Notes: generated from the sequence alone by a model not told the origin. 64,000 nt of DNA from Mongoliimonas terrestris (GCF_001927285.1 NZ_MSIG01000001.1:1-64000), one strand, 5' to 3'. Shown: positions 55,657 to 64,000, counted from the stretch's first letter. Numbers and translations: made by a program.

Positions 55657-56729
55657 GCCAAACGCACGAGCATGTCGCGGTCCGCGGCAGCCCGTGCGGC
55701 CTTGAGTTCGACGAGCATGCCCGCAGCCGTGGTCGCCGCCACGTCCGCAGCCAGGGCGCGCTTCAACGGATAGGTCTCCACGAGGGCACTCAGGTGCGCG
55801 AACACCATGTCGATCTGCTCCAGTTCGCCGACCTGATGCCGCGCTGCCTCGCGGTACCCGGCCTCTTCCGGCCGTGGCGCGAAGACCATCTCGCGGCCTG
55901 CGCATCCCACCAGCTTCATCCAGCAACCGGCAGCCGCACCGAGGACCACATCAGTCAGGACGTGCATCAGGAGGAGCATCCGACCGGTCATGTTCTGAGG
56001 GAACAGCGCGCCGAACCAGCCGCCGGCGGCAGGTCCCTCTGTGGCACCCAGCACAAGGCCTGTTGCGAACAGGGTCGACGTGTCCGTCTCCAGGGCGAAC
56101 ATCGCGGCCGTGGCGATCAACCAGCAAAGCAGGAAAGCGACCCCGGCGAGCGTGGTGCCCACGGCTATGCGTCGCCGGGTCTCGATCTGATCCGTCGCGT
56201 GCATCAGGCTCGACAGGACGTAGCTGGCCAACACGACCGGGGTTCCATAGCTCAAGGCCAGAAACCAGTTGGTGGAGATGTCGACCGAGACGCCGCTTGC
56301 CCGAGCGTAGAGCGCAATGATCAGAACGCCGGCGCCGAGCAACGCCAGCCGGGCGGCGCCGAAGGCCACGAGCGACACCCGCTCGCCGATCGACGGCCGG
56401 AACTGAGGATCCGGCACGGTCCTGGTCTTCGCGTGGCGCTTCTGAACGCCAAGGAGAATGTCCTCCAGCCCCTGAAGCCTCCGCACCGCCGCCGCTCGAC
56501 GATCCGTCATCGTCTGCAGGCGTGTCCTGGCGGCCGCATATGCCGATGCATTGCGGCCATCGAAGACGGCGCCTGCCAACCGGCGCGCGGCAGCCTCCGG
56601 ATCTTCCGCGCCGAGGCAACCGGAGAGGTCGGATCGGCTGACCACCACGTCCTCGATGGCAAGGTCCAAGGCGTCCACGGGGGTCATGGTGCCGGGGATC
56701 AGAAACGGTTCGGGTGAAAATCGGTTCAT
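55605..56729 (-). CDS. Hypothetical multi-pass membrane protein
   Basis: This 374-aa protein is of unknown family. Residues 1-125 are soluble and helical, with basic runs (RTRLQTMTDRRAAAVRRLQG). About four membrane helices follow: LVAFGAARLALLGAGVLIIA, FLALSYGTPVVLASYVLSSL, TTLAGVAFLLCWLIATAAMF and LLLMHVLTDVVLGAAAGCWM. A charged C-terminal part ends the protein. It starts at ATG 56729. It is the last of three minus-strand genes with exported or membrane products, divergent from the VirD4-like cluster. A role in that system is inferred from position only. Confidence 0.7.
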   Translation of the reverse strand: MNRFSPEPFLIPGTMTPVDALDLAIEDVVVSRSDLSGCLGAEDPEAAARRLAGAVFDGRNASAYAAARTRLQTMTDRRAAAVRRLQGLEDILLGVQKRHAKTRTVPDPQFRPSIGERVSLVAFGAARLALLGAGVLIIALYARASGVSVDISTNWFLALSYGTPVVLASYVLSSLMHATDQIETRRRIAVGTTLAGVAFLLCWLIATAAMFALETDTSTLFATGLVLGATEGPAAGGWFGALFPQNMTGRMLLLMHVLTDVVLGAAAGCWMKLVGCAGREMVFAPRPEEAGYREAARHQVGELEQIDMVFAHLSALVETYPLKRALAADVAATTAAGMLVELKAARAAADRDMLVRLAWAPSPPAASATSASTS

Positions 56730-57004
56730 CGGATGTCTCCCGCGATTGCGTGCACCCTCAGGCTGACGAACCGGACCCATGCCCGGCAAAGGGACCTTGA
56801 AGGGCAGCGCGAGCGCAGATCCGGAAAGGGGTCGGCCAGGTGGCATGAGGCTCGGAAACAGACGGAAACTGAAGGACGAGCCGCAACAGAGGACGCGCCT
56901 CACCCCGGCAACGCCGCGCTCCGATGGTTCGGGCGCGGCGTTGCCGGCGCTGGTCTGTCGCCGGGTGCTCCGGGTCGGATCCGATCGCCGCGGTGCCAGG
57001 CCCG

Positions 57005-57295
57005 CTAGATCCCCGGTGGTCGCCAGATCGGTCCGGGTATGTTGAAGGGCCGTGCTGGCGGCTTGGTCGGTCCGGCCGGCTTGGGTGGCGGATTGGCCGC
57101 CGGATTGAAGTGCGGCGTCGGACGCGGGATCGGACCCGGACGGCGGGGCGGTTGCGCCGAACCAACCGCCGGGCGCATCGGCTGGATCATTCTCGGCGGT
57201 GGCCGCTGGGAGGCATGCGGAGCGGTTGGCAACAGGCTCGCCACCAGGCCAAGGCCAATCGCCAGGACCCGTCGGCGGGTCAGATCGGTCGACAT
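57005..57295 (-). CDS. Small proline-rich exported protein
   Basis: This 96-aa protein has an N-terminal TRRRVLAIGLGLVASLLPTA segment. The twin-arginine pair plus hydrophobic stretch suggests Tat or Sec export. The mature part is about one third proline and arginine (QPPRRPGPIPRPTPHFNPAA). It begins 10 bases after the preceding gene, so it is co-transcribed. A flexible periplasmic or surface linker is the most that can be said. The 275-base gap to the next gene holds nothing visible. Confidence 0.6.
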   Translation of the reverse strand: MSTDLTRRRVLAIGLGLVASLLPTAPHASQRPPPRMIQPMRPAVGSAQPPRRPGPIPRPTPHFNPAANPPPKPAGPTKPPARPFNIPGPIWRPPGI

Positions 57296-57305
57296 GGAGG
57301 CCTCC

Positions 57306-57932
57306 TCAGTAACCGTAGACGAACTGGCGGAGACCTTCGTAGATCTGCATGAAGGTCTGCGGGTCGTCGCGTGCCACGAGCATCAGGCGCTTGGCATCCA
57401 TCGCACCATCGGCGGCGAGCCGCGCCATGTCGCTCTGCGCCCGGATCATGCTGCGGTTGAGGGCCGTGATCTCGGCCGGCACGTCGAAGATCCCCTGTTG
57501 CGTCTGGCGCCGGCGCTCGTCTGTCCAGGCGGTCAGCACGTCCAAACCGGCGCTCAATCCGAAGGTCATGAGAACGCGCGTCATGTCCGTGTCGGACATG
57601 ACGATTCCGCGCGCCACGGGGGCGAGCTGCGGATCCAGCATGGCTTCGGCATCCATGCCGATCCGGTACCATGCATCGGGGGCCTCCAACGCGGAGATGA
57701 TCGGCAGCAGGCGGAGCATCGTGCCGATCTTGTCCGCGGAAAGTCGCCTCATGTCTCCCGCGAAGAGCGCTTGGAAAAGCTCAGGATTCCGGAAACGTTG
57801 AAAATCCGGTGCGGTCGAGAGGGTCGGCGGGCTCTGGGGCGGAACGGTCGAGGGTTCCGCCGGCCCGACCGTCGCGGCCTGGAGTGACAGCGCCAAGAGC
57901 GCGGCGAACGAAGTTTGGTTCAGAAACGGCAT
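57306..57932 (-). CDS. Hypothetical exported protein (208 aa)
   Basis: The N-terminus has a signal peptide (FAALLALSLQAATVGPAEP), followed by a Pro-rich linker and a helical domain (NPELFQALFAGDMRRLSADK, ITALNRSMIRAQSDMARLAA). I do not recognise the family. Long paired helices of this sort occur in T4SS VirB5-like minor pilus proteins, but there is no specific signature here. It is the first gene of the minus-strand trio and faces the divergent cluster across 367 bases. Confidence 0.65.
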   Translation of the reverse strand: MPFLNQTSFAALLALSLQAATVGPAEPSTVPPQSPPTLSTAPDFQRFRNPELFQALFAGDMRRLSADKIGTMLRLLPIISALEAPDAWYRIGMDAEAMLDPQLAPVARGIVMSDTDMTRVLMTFGLSAGLDVLTAWTDERRRQTQQGIFDVPAEITALNRSMIRAQSDMARLAADGAMDAKRLMLVARDDPQTFMQIYEGLRQFVYGY

Positions 57933-58299
57933 GTCTCACCGGTCGGTTCGAGGCGTCCGCGGGGTGCGGAAGACGCGCTCCCCTTCATTCCCCGCGGCAC
58001 CGTTTCGCGTCCCGGGCAAACCGGGCGACCGGCGGACTGCCGTGCAGGAATCGGCCCGTCGCACCGGCCCCCACGCCGGAAATCACCGGACGACATCCAG
58101 CAAGGGACGGTCTCGACCGGACGCGCCGCGGAACGGGACACCGGGCGGGTGACGAGCCGACACCTGACCGGCGGCTTTGCCCAAATGGATTTCCGGTCGT
58201 TTCCCGCCGCGGGCTCGCGCCGTCCCACCGATGCCCTTTGCTGGAGGCACCCGGCGTTTGGGAGGGTGGAGCCGTTCAACGCGCCAGGAGAATTCGACC
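57933..58299. other. Divergent intergenic region of the unknown cluster
   Basis: This 367-base region must contain the promoters of both arms of the cluster. It is GC-rich throughout. I see no RNA gene, and no symmetric operator that I would defend. Confidence 0.35.
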
Positions 58300-59436
58300 A
58301 TGCTCCGCAGCACCTGCCTTGCCACTGCCGTTGGCGTGATGCTCCTCTCGGCTCCCGGTTTGTCGGCCGCCACCGAGCGCATCATCGTTCTCGCCCCGGA
58401 CTATCCTCTGGCCGATGCCGAACAGATTGCCGACATGCTGGGCCGCACGGTCCTCGGCGGCCTGGCCCCCGGCGACGGCCTCACGGTCATCGAGGGAGCC
58501 TCCGGGCGCACGATCGTGGACGCTCGGGTGCCGGACGAGCCGATCTATGCCACCCACCGTCGCCAGCTCGCGCGGGTGCTCCAGCCGGCCTGGACGGAGC
58601 TGCGGTCCCACCTGACCGGGGCCGCCAAGCGGACCGAAACGCAGGACCGCACACGACCAGGCTCGCAGGTCGACCTGCCGTCCGTGGTGCAGAACCTCGG
58701 CTATGCGGCTGCCCGCGCGCCGGATGTCCTCGTGATCGGCAACCCGCTCCACCATGACGACACGATGCCGGCGACTTCGTTTCGCAGCGGCTACCCGACC
58801 GCCGGCTATCTGGCGCTTACCCGCTCCACGTCGCCGCTCGGCACGGACGGCCTCAGTCTTGCCGGCGTCAACGGCATCCACTTCTGCGTGACGAGCAACA
58901 GCGCATTCCTGAACGCCGTCCACGAGGAAGGGGTGCAGCGGTACTGGTCGCTCTATGCCGAAGCGCTCGACACGCGGCTCTTGACCTACACCACGAGCTT
59001 TGCGGAATGCGCGAAGCGGTTCATGGCCGGCGAGGCCTCGGGCGCACGCACCTTCAGCGCTTCGGACGCGGATCGGGTCGCGATGATCGACGCATCGGTC
59101 TACTCAGATCTGCCCCCTGCCCTCCAGACGGAGATCGCGAGCGGGATCACCCGGTTCGAGAGCCTCGGCGTGTTCGATTGGGATGCCGAGGACGGCGACG
59201 TGGTGGAGATCATCGGCACCGACTTCCGGCAACGCGTCGATCTGCGCAACCGTCCCGAGACCGTGCGTGTGCCGATCACCCATGGTGCGCTTCGCGTGGT
59301 CGGGATCGCTGACGGAAACCGCGGCATCACGGTCGGCATCAAGACGGCGGACGACCGCATGATCGTGTCGGACACCATCGCCGTCGGCGAAACGGTGGAC
59401 ATCCCGCTCGGCAACCCGCGCCCGCCGGCCTTCTGA
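58300..59436 (+). CDS. Hypothetical exported protein (378 aa)
   Basis: It starts at ATG 58300 with AGGAG nine bases upstream and a clear signal peptide (LATAVGVMLLSAPGLSAA). The mature protein begins ERIIVLAPDYPLADAEQIAD and contains LAPGDGLTVIEGASGRTIVD, a layout like the first strands of a Rossmann or von Willebrand A-type fold. A small beta-rich C-terminal domain follows (FRQRVDLRNRPETVRVPITH). No metal-site motif is convincing. Three Cys lie in the mature part. The family is unknown. It leads the plus-strand arm of the cluster with the VirD4-like ATPase. Confidence 0.65.
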   Translation: MLRSTCLATAVGVMLLSAPGLSAATERIIVLAPDYPLADAEQIADMLGRTVLGGLAPGDGLTVIEGASGRTIVDARVPDEPIYATHRRQLARVLQPAWTELRSHLTGAAKRTETQDRTRPGSQVDLPSVVQNLGYAAARAPDVLVIGNPLHHDDTMPATSFRSGYPTAGYLALTRSTSPLGTDGLSLAGVNGIHFCVTSNSAFLNAVHEEGVQRYWSLYAEALDTRLLTYTTSFAECAKRFMAGEASGARTFSASDADRVAMIDASVYSDLPPALQTEIASGITRFESLGVFDWDAEDGDVVEIIGTDFRQRVDLRNRPETVRVPITHGALRVVGIADGNRGITVGIKTADDRMIVSDTIAVGETVDIPLGNPRPPAF

Positions 59437-59556
59437 GGCATCGCCCGGGAGGCGAGACCCCGGCATGCCCGTGCCGAGGTCGCGCTCCTTGCCGAGCGGC
59501 ATCCGCTCCCCGCCGCACGGCCCTTCCCCTTCGTCCATCAAAAGGAAACCCGAGCC

Positions 59557-60321
59557 ATGACCGCCACCGTGGGCCATTCCCGCCATGACCCTCCGGCACA
59601 GTCCGGCCATGCCGTCGAGTGGCCGTTCGACCCCGTCGTTCCGGGCCCTTGGGAGGAAATGACACCCGAGCAGGCCCGCCGCTTCGTCCAGATCTGCAAC
59701 CTCCAGCCGCCCGGCGGCATCGTCATCCCGGAAGTGGAGATGCGGATCCGCATGGTGGCGCCGCGCTTCTACCCGCGCGCCCGGCTGCTGGAAGGGGTGC
59801 TCCGATGGTCGCCCGAACACGTCGCGCTCTTCCGGATCGTCCTTTCCGAACAGGGAGCCGCCTTTCTGACCGGCATCAATCCCGCCGGTGCCCGGCCAGC
59901 CGGTCAGGTCCCCCGGCTGGACGATGTCGACCCGGGCGTCGTGACAGACTGGTTGCGTTTCTTCTGCGCCACAGTCCGCGCGGAGCAAGGTCCGTTCATC
60001 ATCGTCGAGCGAGCGTCCGGTCTGCACTTCGCGCCCGACGTCGATCCGGCCCGACGGATGGAGATCGCAGCAGTCGTTCGGCCCGTCCGACGGCTGCGCC
60101 CCGTCGCGGGCGGCGCGGCGGCACGACGAAGCGCGTTCGTCCGCTACGGGTCATCCCTGTTCGAGGCAAGATTCAGCATCATGCCAAGCGGCCATGTGAC
60201 GATGGACCACGACCGGCTCGTGGCGGAGGAAGTCTTCGTCCGGCCCGGGACCTATGAAGGCGTCTGGCACATCGTCGAGGCTGGGGGGCGACCGATCGGT
60301 TTGCCGGGGGTCGCCCGATGA
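59557..60321 (+). CDS. Hypothetical protein (254 aa) coupled to VirD4-like ATPase
   Basis: This protein has no signal peptide or membrane helix. Segments include WPFDPVVPGPWEEMTPEQAR, GGIVIPEVEMRIRMVAPRFY and LRFFCATVRAEQGPFIIVER. It is unrecognised. Its stop overlaps the start of the VirD4-like gene as ATGA (60318-60321), so the two products are made together and may form a complex. It starts at ATG 59557. Confidence 0.65.
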   Translation: MTATVGHSRHDPPAQSGHAVEWPFDPVVPGPWEEMTPEQARRFVQICNLQPPGGIVIPEVEMRIRMVAPRFYPRARLLEGVLRWSPEHVALFRIVLSEQGAAFLTGINPAGARPAGQVPRLDDVDPGVVTDWLRFFCATVRAEQGPFIIVERASGLHFAPDVDPARRMEIAAVVRPVRRLRPVAGGAAARRSAFVRYGSSLFEARFSIMPSGHVTMDHDRLVAEEVFVRPGTYEGVWHIVEAGGRPIGLPGVAR

Positions 60322-61739
60322 GAGACGATCGTTTCGACCCGACAGCGATGGCCCCCGCCGGCTCCCACCCGGTCCGGCTGGCTGTCCGCCAGGGCGGACA
60401 GGCCGCCCCGATGGGCTTCGGCGTTCGAGCCCGCGCGCCCGGCGGGTCGGCCGAACACCCCCTCCTTCTCGGCGAGGAGACCCATGTGATGACGCTTGCA
60501 CCGACCGGTGCCGGCAAGACGGTCAGCTGCACGGTGCCGGTCCTCCTTCAGTATCCCGGCCCGATCGTCATCTTCGACTGCAAGGGCGAGAACGCCGAAG
60601 TGACGGCCCGCCATCGGCGCCAGATGGGCCAGGAGGTGCTCGTGGTCGATCCCCTCCGGGTCACGCGCTTCACCCCGGCCCGGTTCAACCCGCTCGACAT
60701 CGTGGAGCCTGACGCCCTTGACGCCCCGGAGGAGGCTCGCAGCTTGGCCGAAGCTCTCCTGCCCGACCGCTACGACACCCGCGACGCCTTCTGGCGCAGT
60801 CGCGCGACGCATTTTCTCACCGCGGGCATGTTGCACGCGGTCCATGACCTGCCGCACGGCCAGCGCAATCTGGTCGCCTTGCGCGACGTCGTTCACCGCC
60901 TGGGGCGGAGCATCAGCCGCGGCAATTTGGGTGGTCCACGGCCAACCGAGATCACCTCCCGCCATCCGGAGGTGAAGCGGATCAGCGAGGTCATGGACTT
61001 CGGCAGCACCGACACCCTTGGTGGCATGCTGCACTTTGCGATGGACGGCGTCGGCTTCATCCGGGGTCCCCTGATCGAGGACAGCCTGTCGGGAAGCGAC
61101 GTCTCATTGAGCGCGATCACCGAAGGAGAGCCGCTGACGATCTACCTCGTGCTTCCGCCGCATCTGCTTCAGACACATCAGGCGCTGTTGCGGACGTGGT
61201 TCGGCGCCCTGTTCGCGGCGCTCTACAGGCGCCGCACGAGGCCGGCCTTGCCGACCCTCCTCATTCTCGACGAGGCCGCGCAGCTTGGGACATTCGATCC
61301 CTTGCGGACCGCGATCACTTTGCTTCGAGGCTTCGGTGTGCAGACCTGGTCGTTCTGGCAGGATCCGAGCCAGATCACCCGGCTCTATGCCGACCACCGG
61401 ACACTGGTCAACAACTGCGGCCTCATCGAAGCGTTCGGGGCCAAAGGGCGAGCCGCGTGGACCCAGATCGGCGACTTCCTCGGAGAGGACATCAGCCGCT
61501 TCGGCGAGATCGGCCCGCAGGCCATGCTGGTCCAGCAGAACGGCAACCTGGAGGTGGTCCGGCGCATCGACTACCGCACCGACCCGGCGCTGCGACCGCT
61601 TGCCGATCCGAACCCGATCTACGCGACCGCGTCCGGGTCGGTGCGACGCCCGGCGCCGAGCCTGCCCCCTGCCGCGGACGCGCATGTAGAGGGGCAAGCG
61701 CCCGGCACCCTTTTCCAGTACGTGACCGAGATGGAGTAG
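60318..61739 (+). CDS. VirD4/TraG-type coupling ATPase without membrane anchor
   Basis: This 473-aa FtsK/HerA-fold ATPase belongs to the conjugative coupling group. Walker A is MTLAPTGAGKTVSCTVPVLL (about 56-75), followed by the TraG-type GPIVIFDCKGENAEVTARHR; Walker B is LPTLLILDEAAQLG (about 312-325). FGVQTWSFWQDPSQITRLYA and NNCGLIEAFGAKG are also typical of TraG/VirD4. Classical VirD4 proteins are 600-700 aa with N-terminal membrane helices. Here the ATPase domain starts almost at once and no helix is present. It could move DNA or protein through a partner channel. No relaxase or VirB genes are visible in the window. Confidence 0.85.
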   Translation: MRDDRFDPTAMAPAGSHPVRLAVRQGGQAAPMGFGVRARAPGGSAEHPLLLGEETHVMTLAPTGAGKTVSCTVPVLLQYPGPIVIFDCKGENAEVTARHRRQMGQEVLVVDPLRVTRFTPARFNPLDIVEPDALDAPEEARSLAEALLPDRYDTRDAFWRSRATHFLTAGMLHAVHDLPHGQRNLVALRDVVHRLGRSISRGNLGGPRPTEITSRHPEVKRISEVMDFGSTDTLGGMLHFAMDGVGFIRGPLIEDSLSGSDVSLSAITEGEPLTIYLVLPPHLLQTHQALLRTWFGALFAALYRRRTRPALPTLLILDEAAQLGTFDPLRTAITLLRGFGVQTWSFWQDPSQITRLYADHRTLVNNCGLIEAFGAKGRAAWTQIGDFLGEDISRFGEIGPQAMLVQQNGNLEVVRRIDYRTDPALRPLADPNPIYATASGSVRRPAPSLPPAADAHVEGQAPGTLFQYVTEME

Positions 61740-61854
61740 GCGCGCGGACGCCGCGATCCGGAAACACCCGGAAAACGGGCGGGCACCGTGGACGATCGTC
61801 CGTGACCGTGTTGCTATGAATGCAGTCTGCCGGCCCATCGTGGGAGAGACGTCG

Positions 61855-62838
61855 ATGCAGAAGAATCCGGACCACCTGGGTCAACCCGACCTTGTCCCCT
61901 ACGTCAAGATCGTCTGCGACACTCTGAGGGTCGGACCGGATCACGATGCGAAAGGCGGCCCCCAGACCCTGGCGACATGGATCGTGAACCGATGGGGCAA
62001 CACGGCCCGCATAGTGGATCGCAAGATCCCCACGTCGGACGAAGCCATTCGCGAGATCCTGTCCGGAGGCTACAAGCAAACGCGCACCGACCACGTGGAA
62101 CACCTCCACTACGCCATCGGCATGCACGAATTCGGTCTCCTGCCCGAAGGCACCTGGATTCTGCGCGACGAGAGCGGTGGAGCGAGGCTGCGTGATCGGG
62201 AAAGTTTCGCGACGTTGGTGGCCGGGGCGCGACAGACTGCCAGGGATCCGCTGCGCCTCCTCAAGGAAAACGTGGTCCCTTGGGGGCCGTGGCTGAGCGT
62301 TGAGGCCCAACCGATCCACCGCCACGACCACGGACCGACGATCAGGCACATGATCGTCAGCGACGGCGACGAGCCTCCGCGAGCCGTGGCCCAGGAGGGG
62401 CTCCGGTTCAAGCCGGGCGCGGAGGTGGCCGTGCGGTTTCGCACGGCGGTCGATGGTCACGTCCTCCTGATCGCCCACCGCCATCCCAATCCGGATGCCG
62501 ACGTCTCGGAGCGGTTCCAGGTCCTGAACGACTTTCCCAAGCTCGCCTGCAAGCGGAGCGAAGTCTATCGCGCGGGAGAGATCCGCACGACCAAGCCGTT
62601 CACACTGACACGATTCAACTCGTCGAACACACTCTACATCGTGAACTGGCCGCAGGTCTTGAAGCCTGCCGACTATGGTCTCACCGGGCTGTTCGCGGAC
62701 GGAACGAAGGAGATCGACAGCCATCATCTGGCGAACATCGGACTTGCCATGGAACGGGGTGCGCGCATCGGTCTTGCCGACCCGCGCGCGCCCCGTGTCC
62801 TTGGCGGTAGGCAGTCCCTGATCATCCAGGACGAGTGA
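61855..62838 (+). CDS. Hypothetical protein with DUF4384-like C-terminal part
   Basis: This is a 327-aa protein; an ATG at 61816 is an alternative start. The N-terminal half includes IVCDTLRVGPDHDAKGGPQT and a His-rich stretch (DHVEHLHYAIGMHEF). The second half has the layout GLRFKPGAEVAVRFRTAVDG, HVLLIAHRHPNPD, then TLYIVNWP, which resembles DUF4384-type beta domains found beside proteases and signalling NTPases. No signal peptide is seen. It is followed after 12 bases by the next gene. The family call is tentative. Confidence 0.6.
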   Translation: MQKNPDHLGQPDLVPYVKIVCDTLRVGPDHDAKGGPQTLATWIVNRWGNTARIVDRKIPTSDEAIREILSGGYKQTRTDHVEHLHYAIGMHEFGLLPEGTWILRDESGGARLRDRESFATLVAGARQTARDPLRLLKENVVPWGPWLSVEAQPIHRHDHGPTIRHMIVSDGDEPPRAVAQEGLRFKPGAEVAVRFRTAVDGHVLLIAHRHPNPDADVSERFQVLNDFPKLACKRSEVYRAGEIRTTKPFTLTRFNSSNTLYIVNWPQVLKPADYGLTGLFADGTKEIDSHHLANIGLAMERGARIGLADPRAPRVLGGRQSLIIQDE

Positions 62839-62850
62839 CGGAGGTGTCCG

Positions 62851-64000
62851 GTGAACGACGAGACGGTAGCCGCCAAGTTCGACGCCGAACGTGTTCTGGA
62901 TTTCCTGGACCAGATGAACGGGATCCGGTTGAAGCACGAGCTTCGCGCCCATATCCGGCGAGCGCCGGAGGTGGGCCTCACAAAGGATGGTCTCCTCGTC
63001 CTCAAGTTCGTTCTCGGCATCACACAGCGAAAGATCCGCCGCGACCTCCTTCTTCTCGACGTTGCTCTTCTGGAGAAGAGCCTCGCCCTCGGCGTCGATC
63101 GGGCCATGACCGTGGTTGAGCGACGAGCGGTCGCCAATCGGCGCAAGCTGGCCTGGCTCGTGCCGGCCTGCAGCGCCGCCGACGACTCGGGCCACCTTGA
63201 CGATGGCAATGCCATCGGGGCGGACCTTGTCCGGGCTCTGGACAGGGTGATCGCCGGGCGCTTCGATCGGCTGGACGAGGATGTTGTGACCCTCTTCGGT
63301 CTCCGCGGTGCGGCGCTGCTGAGAGACGTCGCGAAGAATTCGAGAAGCATCAAGGAGATCGGCTATGCGATCGAGGCCAGCCGGCAAGCGCTTGACCTCG
63401 CGCGCCAGATCGCCCATCCCGGCTTGACCCTGACCACCGCCCTCCAGTACGTGCGCGCCGTCGTCCAGTTTCTGAAAGCCGATCAGCCTCAGGACAGCAG
63501 CCATTCGCTCGCGGTTGTGGTCGAGGCACTCACCGCGCTTCAGGACGTCGTGGCCGAATGCGATCCACGAGATCCGCGCCTCACGCAACTGACCGCTTTG
63601 ATGGGTATTTTGTCGGCCCCTCTTGCCGCCATGGGTGCCTCCAAGGAGGCGTTGGATCGCCTCGGCCCAGGCCAGGGCGATCCGCAAGGCCCCGCCGCCG
63701 CCGGCAGTGCGATCGGACGCATCATGCGGACCCTGTTCATGGGCGCGGCGCGGGCGAAGAGTGGCGAGAAGGTCGACGGAGAACAACTCCTGCGGGACAT
63801 GGAAGTCTCCATCGAGACGATCGGTCCGAGCGTGGGGCTCGACATCTGGCTCCAATCCCAGAAAGGCCTCGCCGACCTGAAGGCCGCGCGGGGATCGAAG
63901 GGGGATGCCAAGGCGCTGCTCCTTGAGGCTCTGACGACGGGCCGCCAATTGATCCTCGCCAGCACCAGTGCCGACCAGGTGACCCGCGCGCTGACCGCGT
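62851..64000 (+). CDS. Large helical protein, partial at right edge
   Basis: An uninterrupted frame runs from the GTG at 62851 to the end of the window (383 codons, no stop). GAGG lies 8 bases before the GTG. The product is helical and charged: LDFLDQMNGIRLKHELRAHI, LVLKFVLGITQRKIRRDLLL, ASRQALDLARQIAHPGLTLT, LQYVRAVVQFLKADQ. The helix pairs with small residues at regular spacing suggest TPR-like repeats, but none is certain. It has no signal peptide in this part. Spacing makes it part of the same operon as the VirD4-like gene. Confidence 0.75.
   Translation, partial: MNDETVAAKFDAERVLDFLDQMNGIRLKHELRAHIRRAPEVGLTKDGLLVLKFVLGITQRKIRRDLLLLDVALLEKSLALGVDRAMTVVERRAVANRRKLAWLVPACSAADDSGHLDDGNAIGADLVRALDRVIAGRFDRLDEDVVTLFGLRGAALLRDVAKNSRSIKEIGYAIEASRQALDLARQIAHPGLTLTTALQYVRAVVQFLKADQPQDSSHSLAVVVEALTALQDVVAECDPRDPRLTQLTALMGILSAPLAAMGASKEALDRLGPGQGDPQGPAAAGSAIGRIMRTLFMGAARAKSGEKVDGEQLLRDMEVSIETIGPSVGLDIWLQSQKGLADLKAARGSKGDAKALLLEALTTGRQLILASTSADQVTRALTA

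Noticed and set aside
61492..63948. 818-codon open frame on the minus strand
   Set aside because: It is antisense to two well-spaced plus-strand genes with ribosome binding sites; its composition is the Arg/Asp/Val-rich pattern typical of shadows in GC-rich DNA.
1..64000. CRISPR arrays, rRNA genes and complete tRNA genes
   Set aside because: I looked for regular short repeats with unique spacers and for tRNA-like cloverleaf segments. Only the 14-base tRNA-Ser end near 16590 was found.

Overview
This 64 kb window comes from a GC-rich alphaproteobacterium. The evidence is a degenerate paralogue of the response regulator CtrA, methyl-accepting chemotaxis proteins, CysPTWA-type genes and the overall codon use. 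A Hyphomicrobiales or Rhodospirillales member is my guess; no rRNA, tRNA or housekeeping marker is present to settle it. The window reads as accessory DNA made of several blocks.

Block 1 (1-11.0 kb) is a signalling and decay zone. It holds a GAF-PAS-GGDEF-EAL protein, a CtrA-like response regulator gene broken by two amber codons, an intact chemoreceptor and a large hybrid histidine kinase. Between them lie remnants of IS3- and IS110-type transposases, a short-chain dehydrogenase and a second chemoreceptor, all with stops or frameshifts.

Block 2 (11.1-16.6 kb) is an integrative module. It has two overlapping tyrosine recombinases, an upstream array of GGACA/TGTCC repeats, two coupled excisionase-like HTH genes (the first with its ribosome binding site inside a perfect hairpin), an unknown 222-aa protein and a P4-type integrase. 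A 14-base match to a tRNA-Ser 3' end lies about 155 bp upstream of the P4-type integrase and probably marks the right attachment site. A truncated McrC restriction gene lies just outside.

Block 3 (18.1-41.7 kb) is a large sulfur-acquisition island. On the minus strand, an SsuABC/TauABC-like importer is followed by a triple RidA-domain protein and a flavin-dependent monooxygenase of the NtaA/SnaA/DszA type. On the plus strand are an FMN reductase, a second such monooxygenase, a second importer, a sulfate/thiosulfate importer (sbp-cysT-cysW-cysA), an FAD/NAD(P)-binding protein and an SLC13-type anion transporter with TrkA-C domains. AbrB-like and MFS transporters, a LysR regulator, a four-cysteine Rrf2 regulator, a reductase of the RibD/DHFR fold and a remnant of a SulP sulfate permease lie between the two arms. 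The likely logic is uptake of sulfonates or sulfones, oxidative desulfonation with FMNH2, and direct uptake of inorganic sulfate.

Block 4 (41.7-47.8 kb) has an IS remnant, a 703-aa RTX protein with a strong terminator, and a type I secretion ABC transporter plus membrane fusion protein. No TolC is present. Block 5 (48-55.2 kb) has a LysR fragment, a thiolase and an RND efflux pair. A TetR regulator is divergent from the efflux pair across a long inverted-repeat operator.

Block 6 (55.5-64 kb, running off the right edge) is the least familiar. It is a divergent set of membrane, exported and unknown proteins around a short VirD4/TraG-like ATPase that lacks the usual N-terminal membrane segments. 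A further long gene continues past the end of the window. This is my best candidate for an undescribed system.
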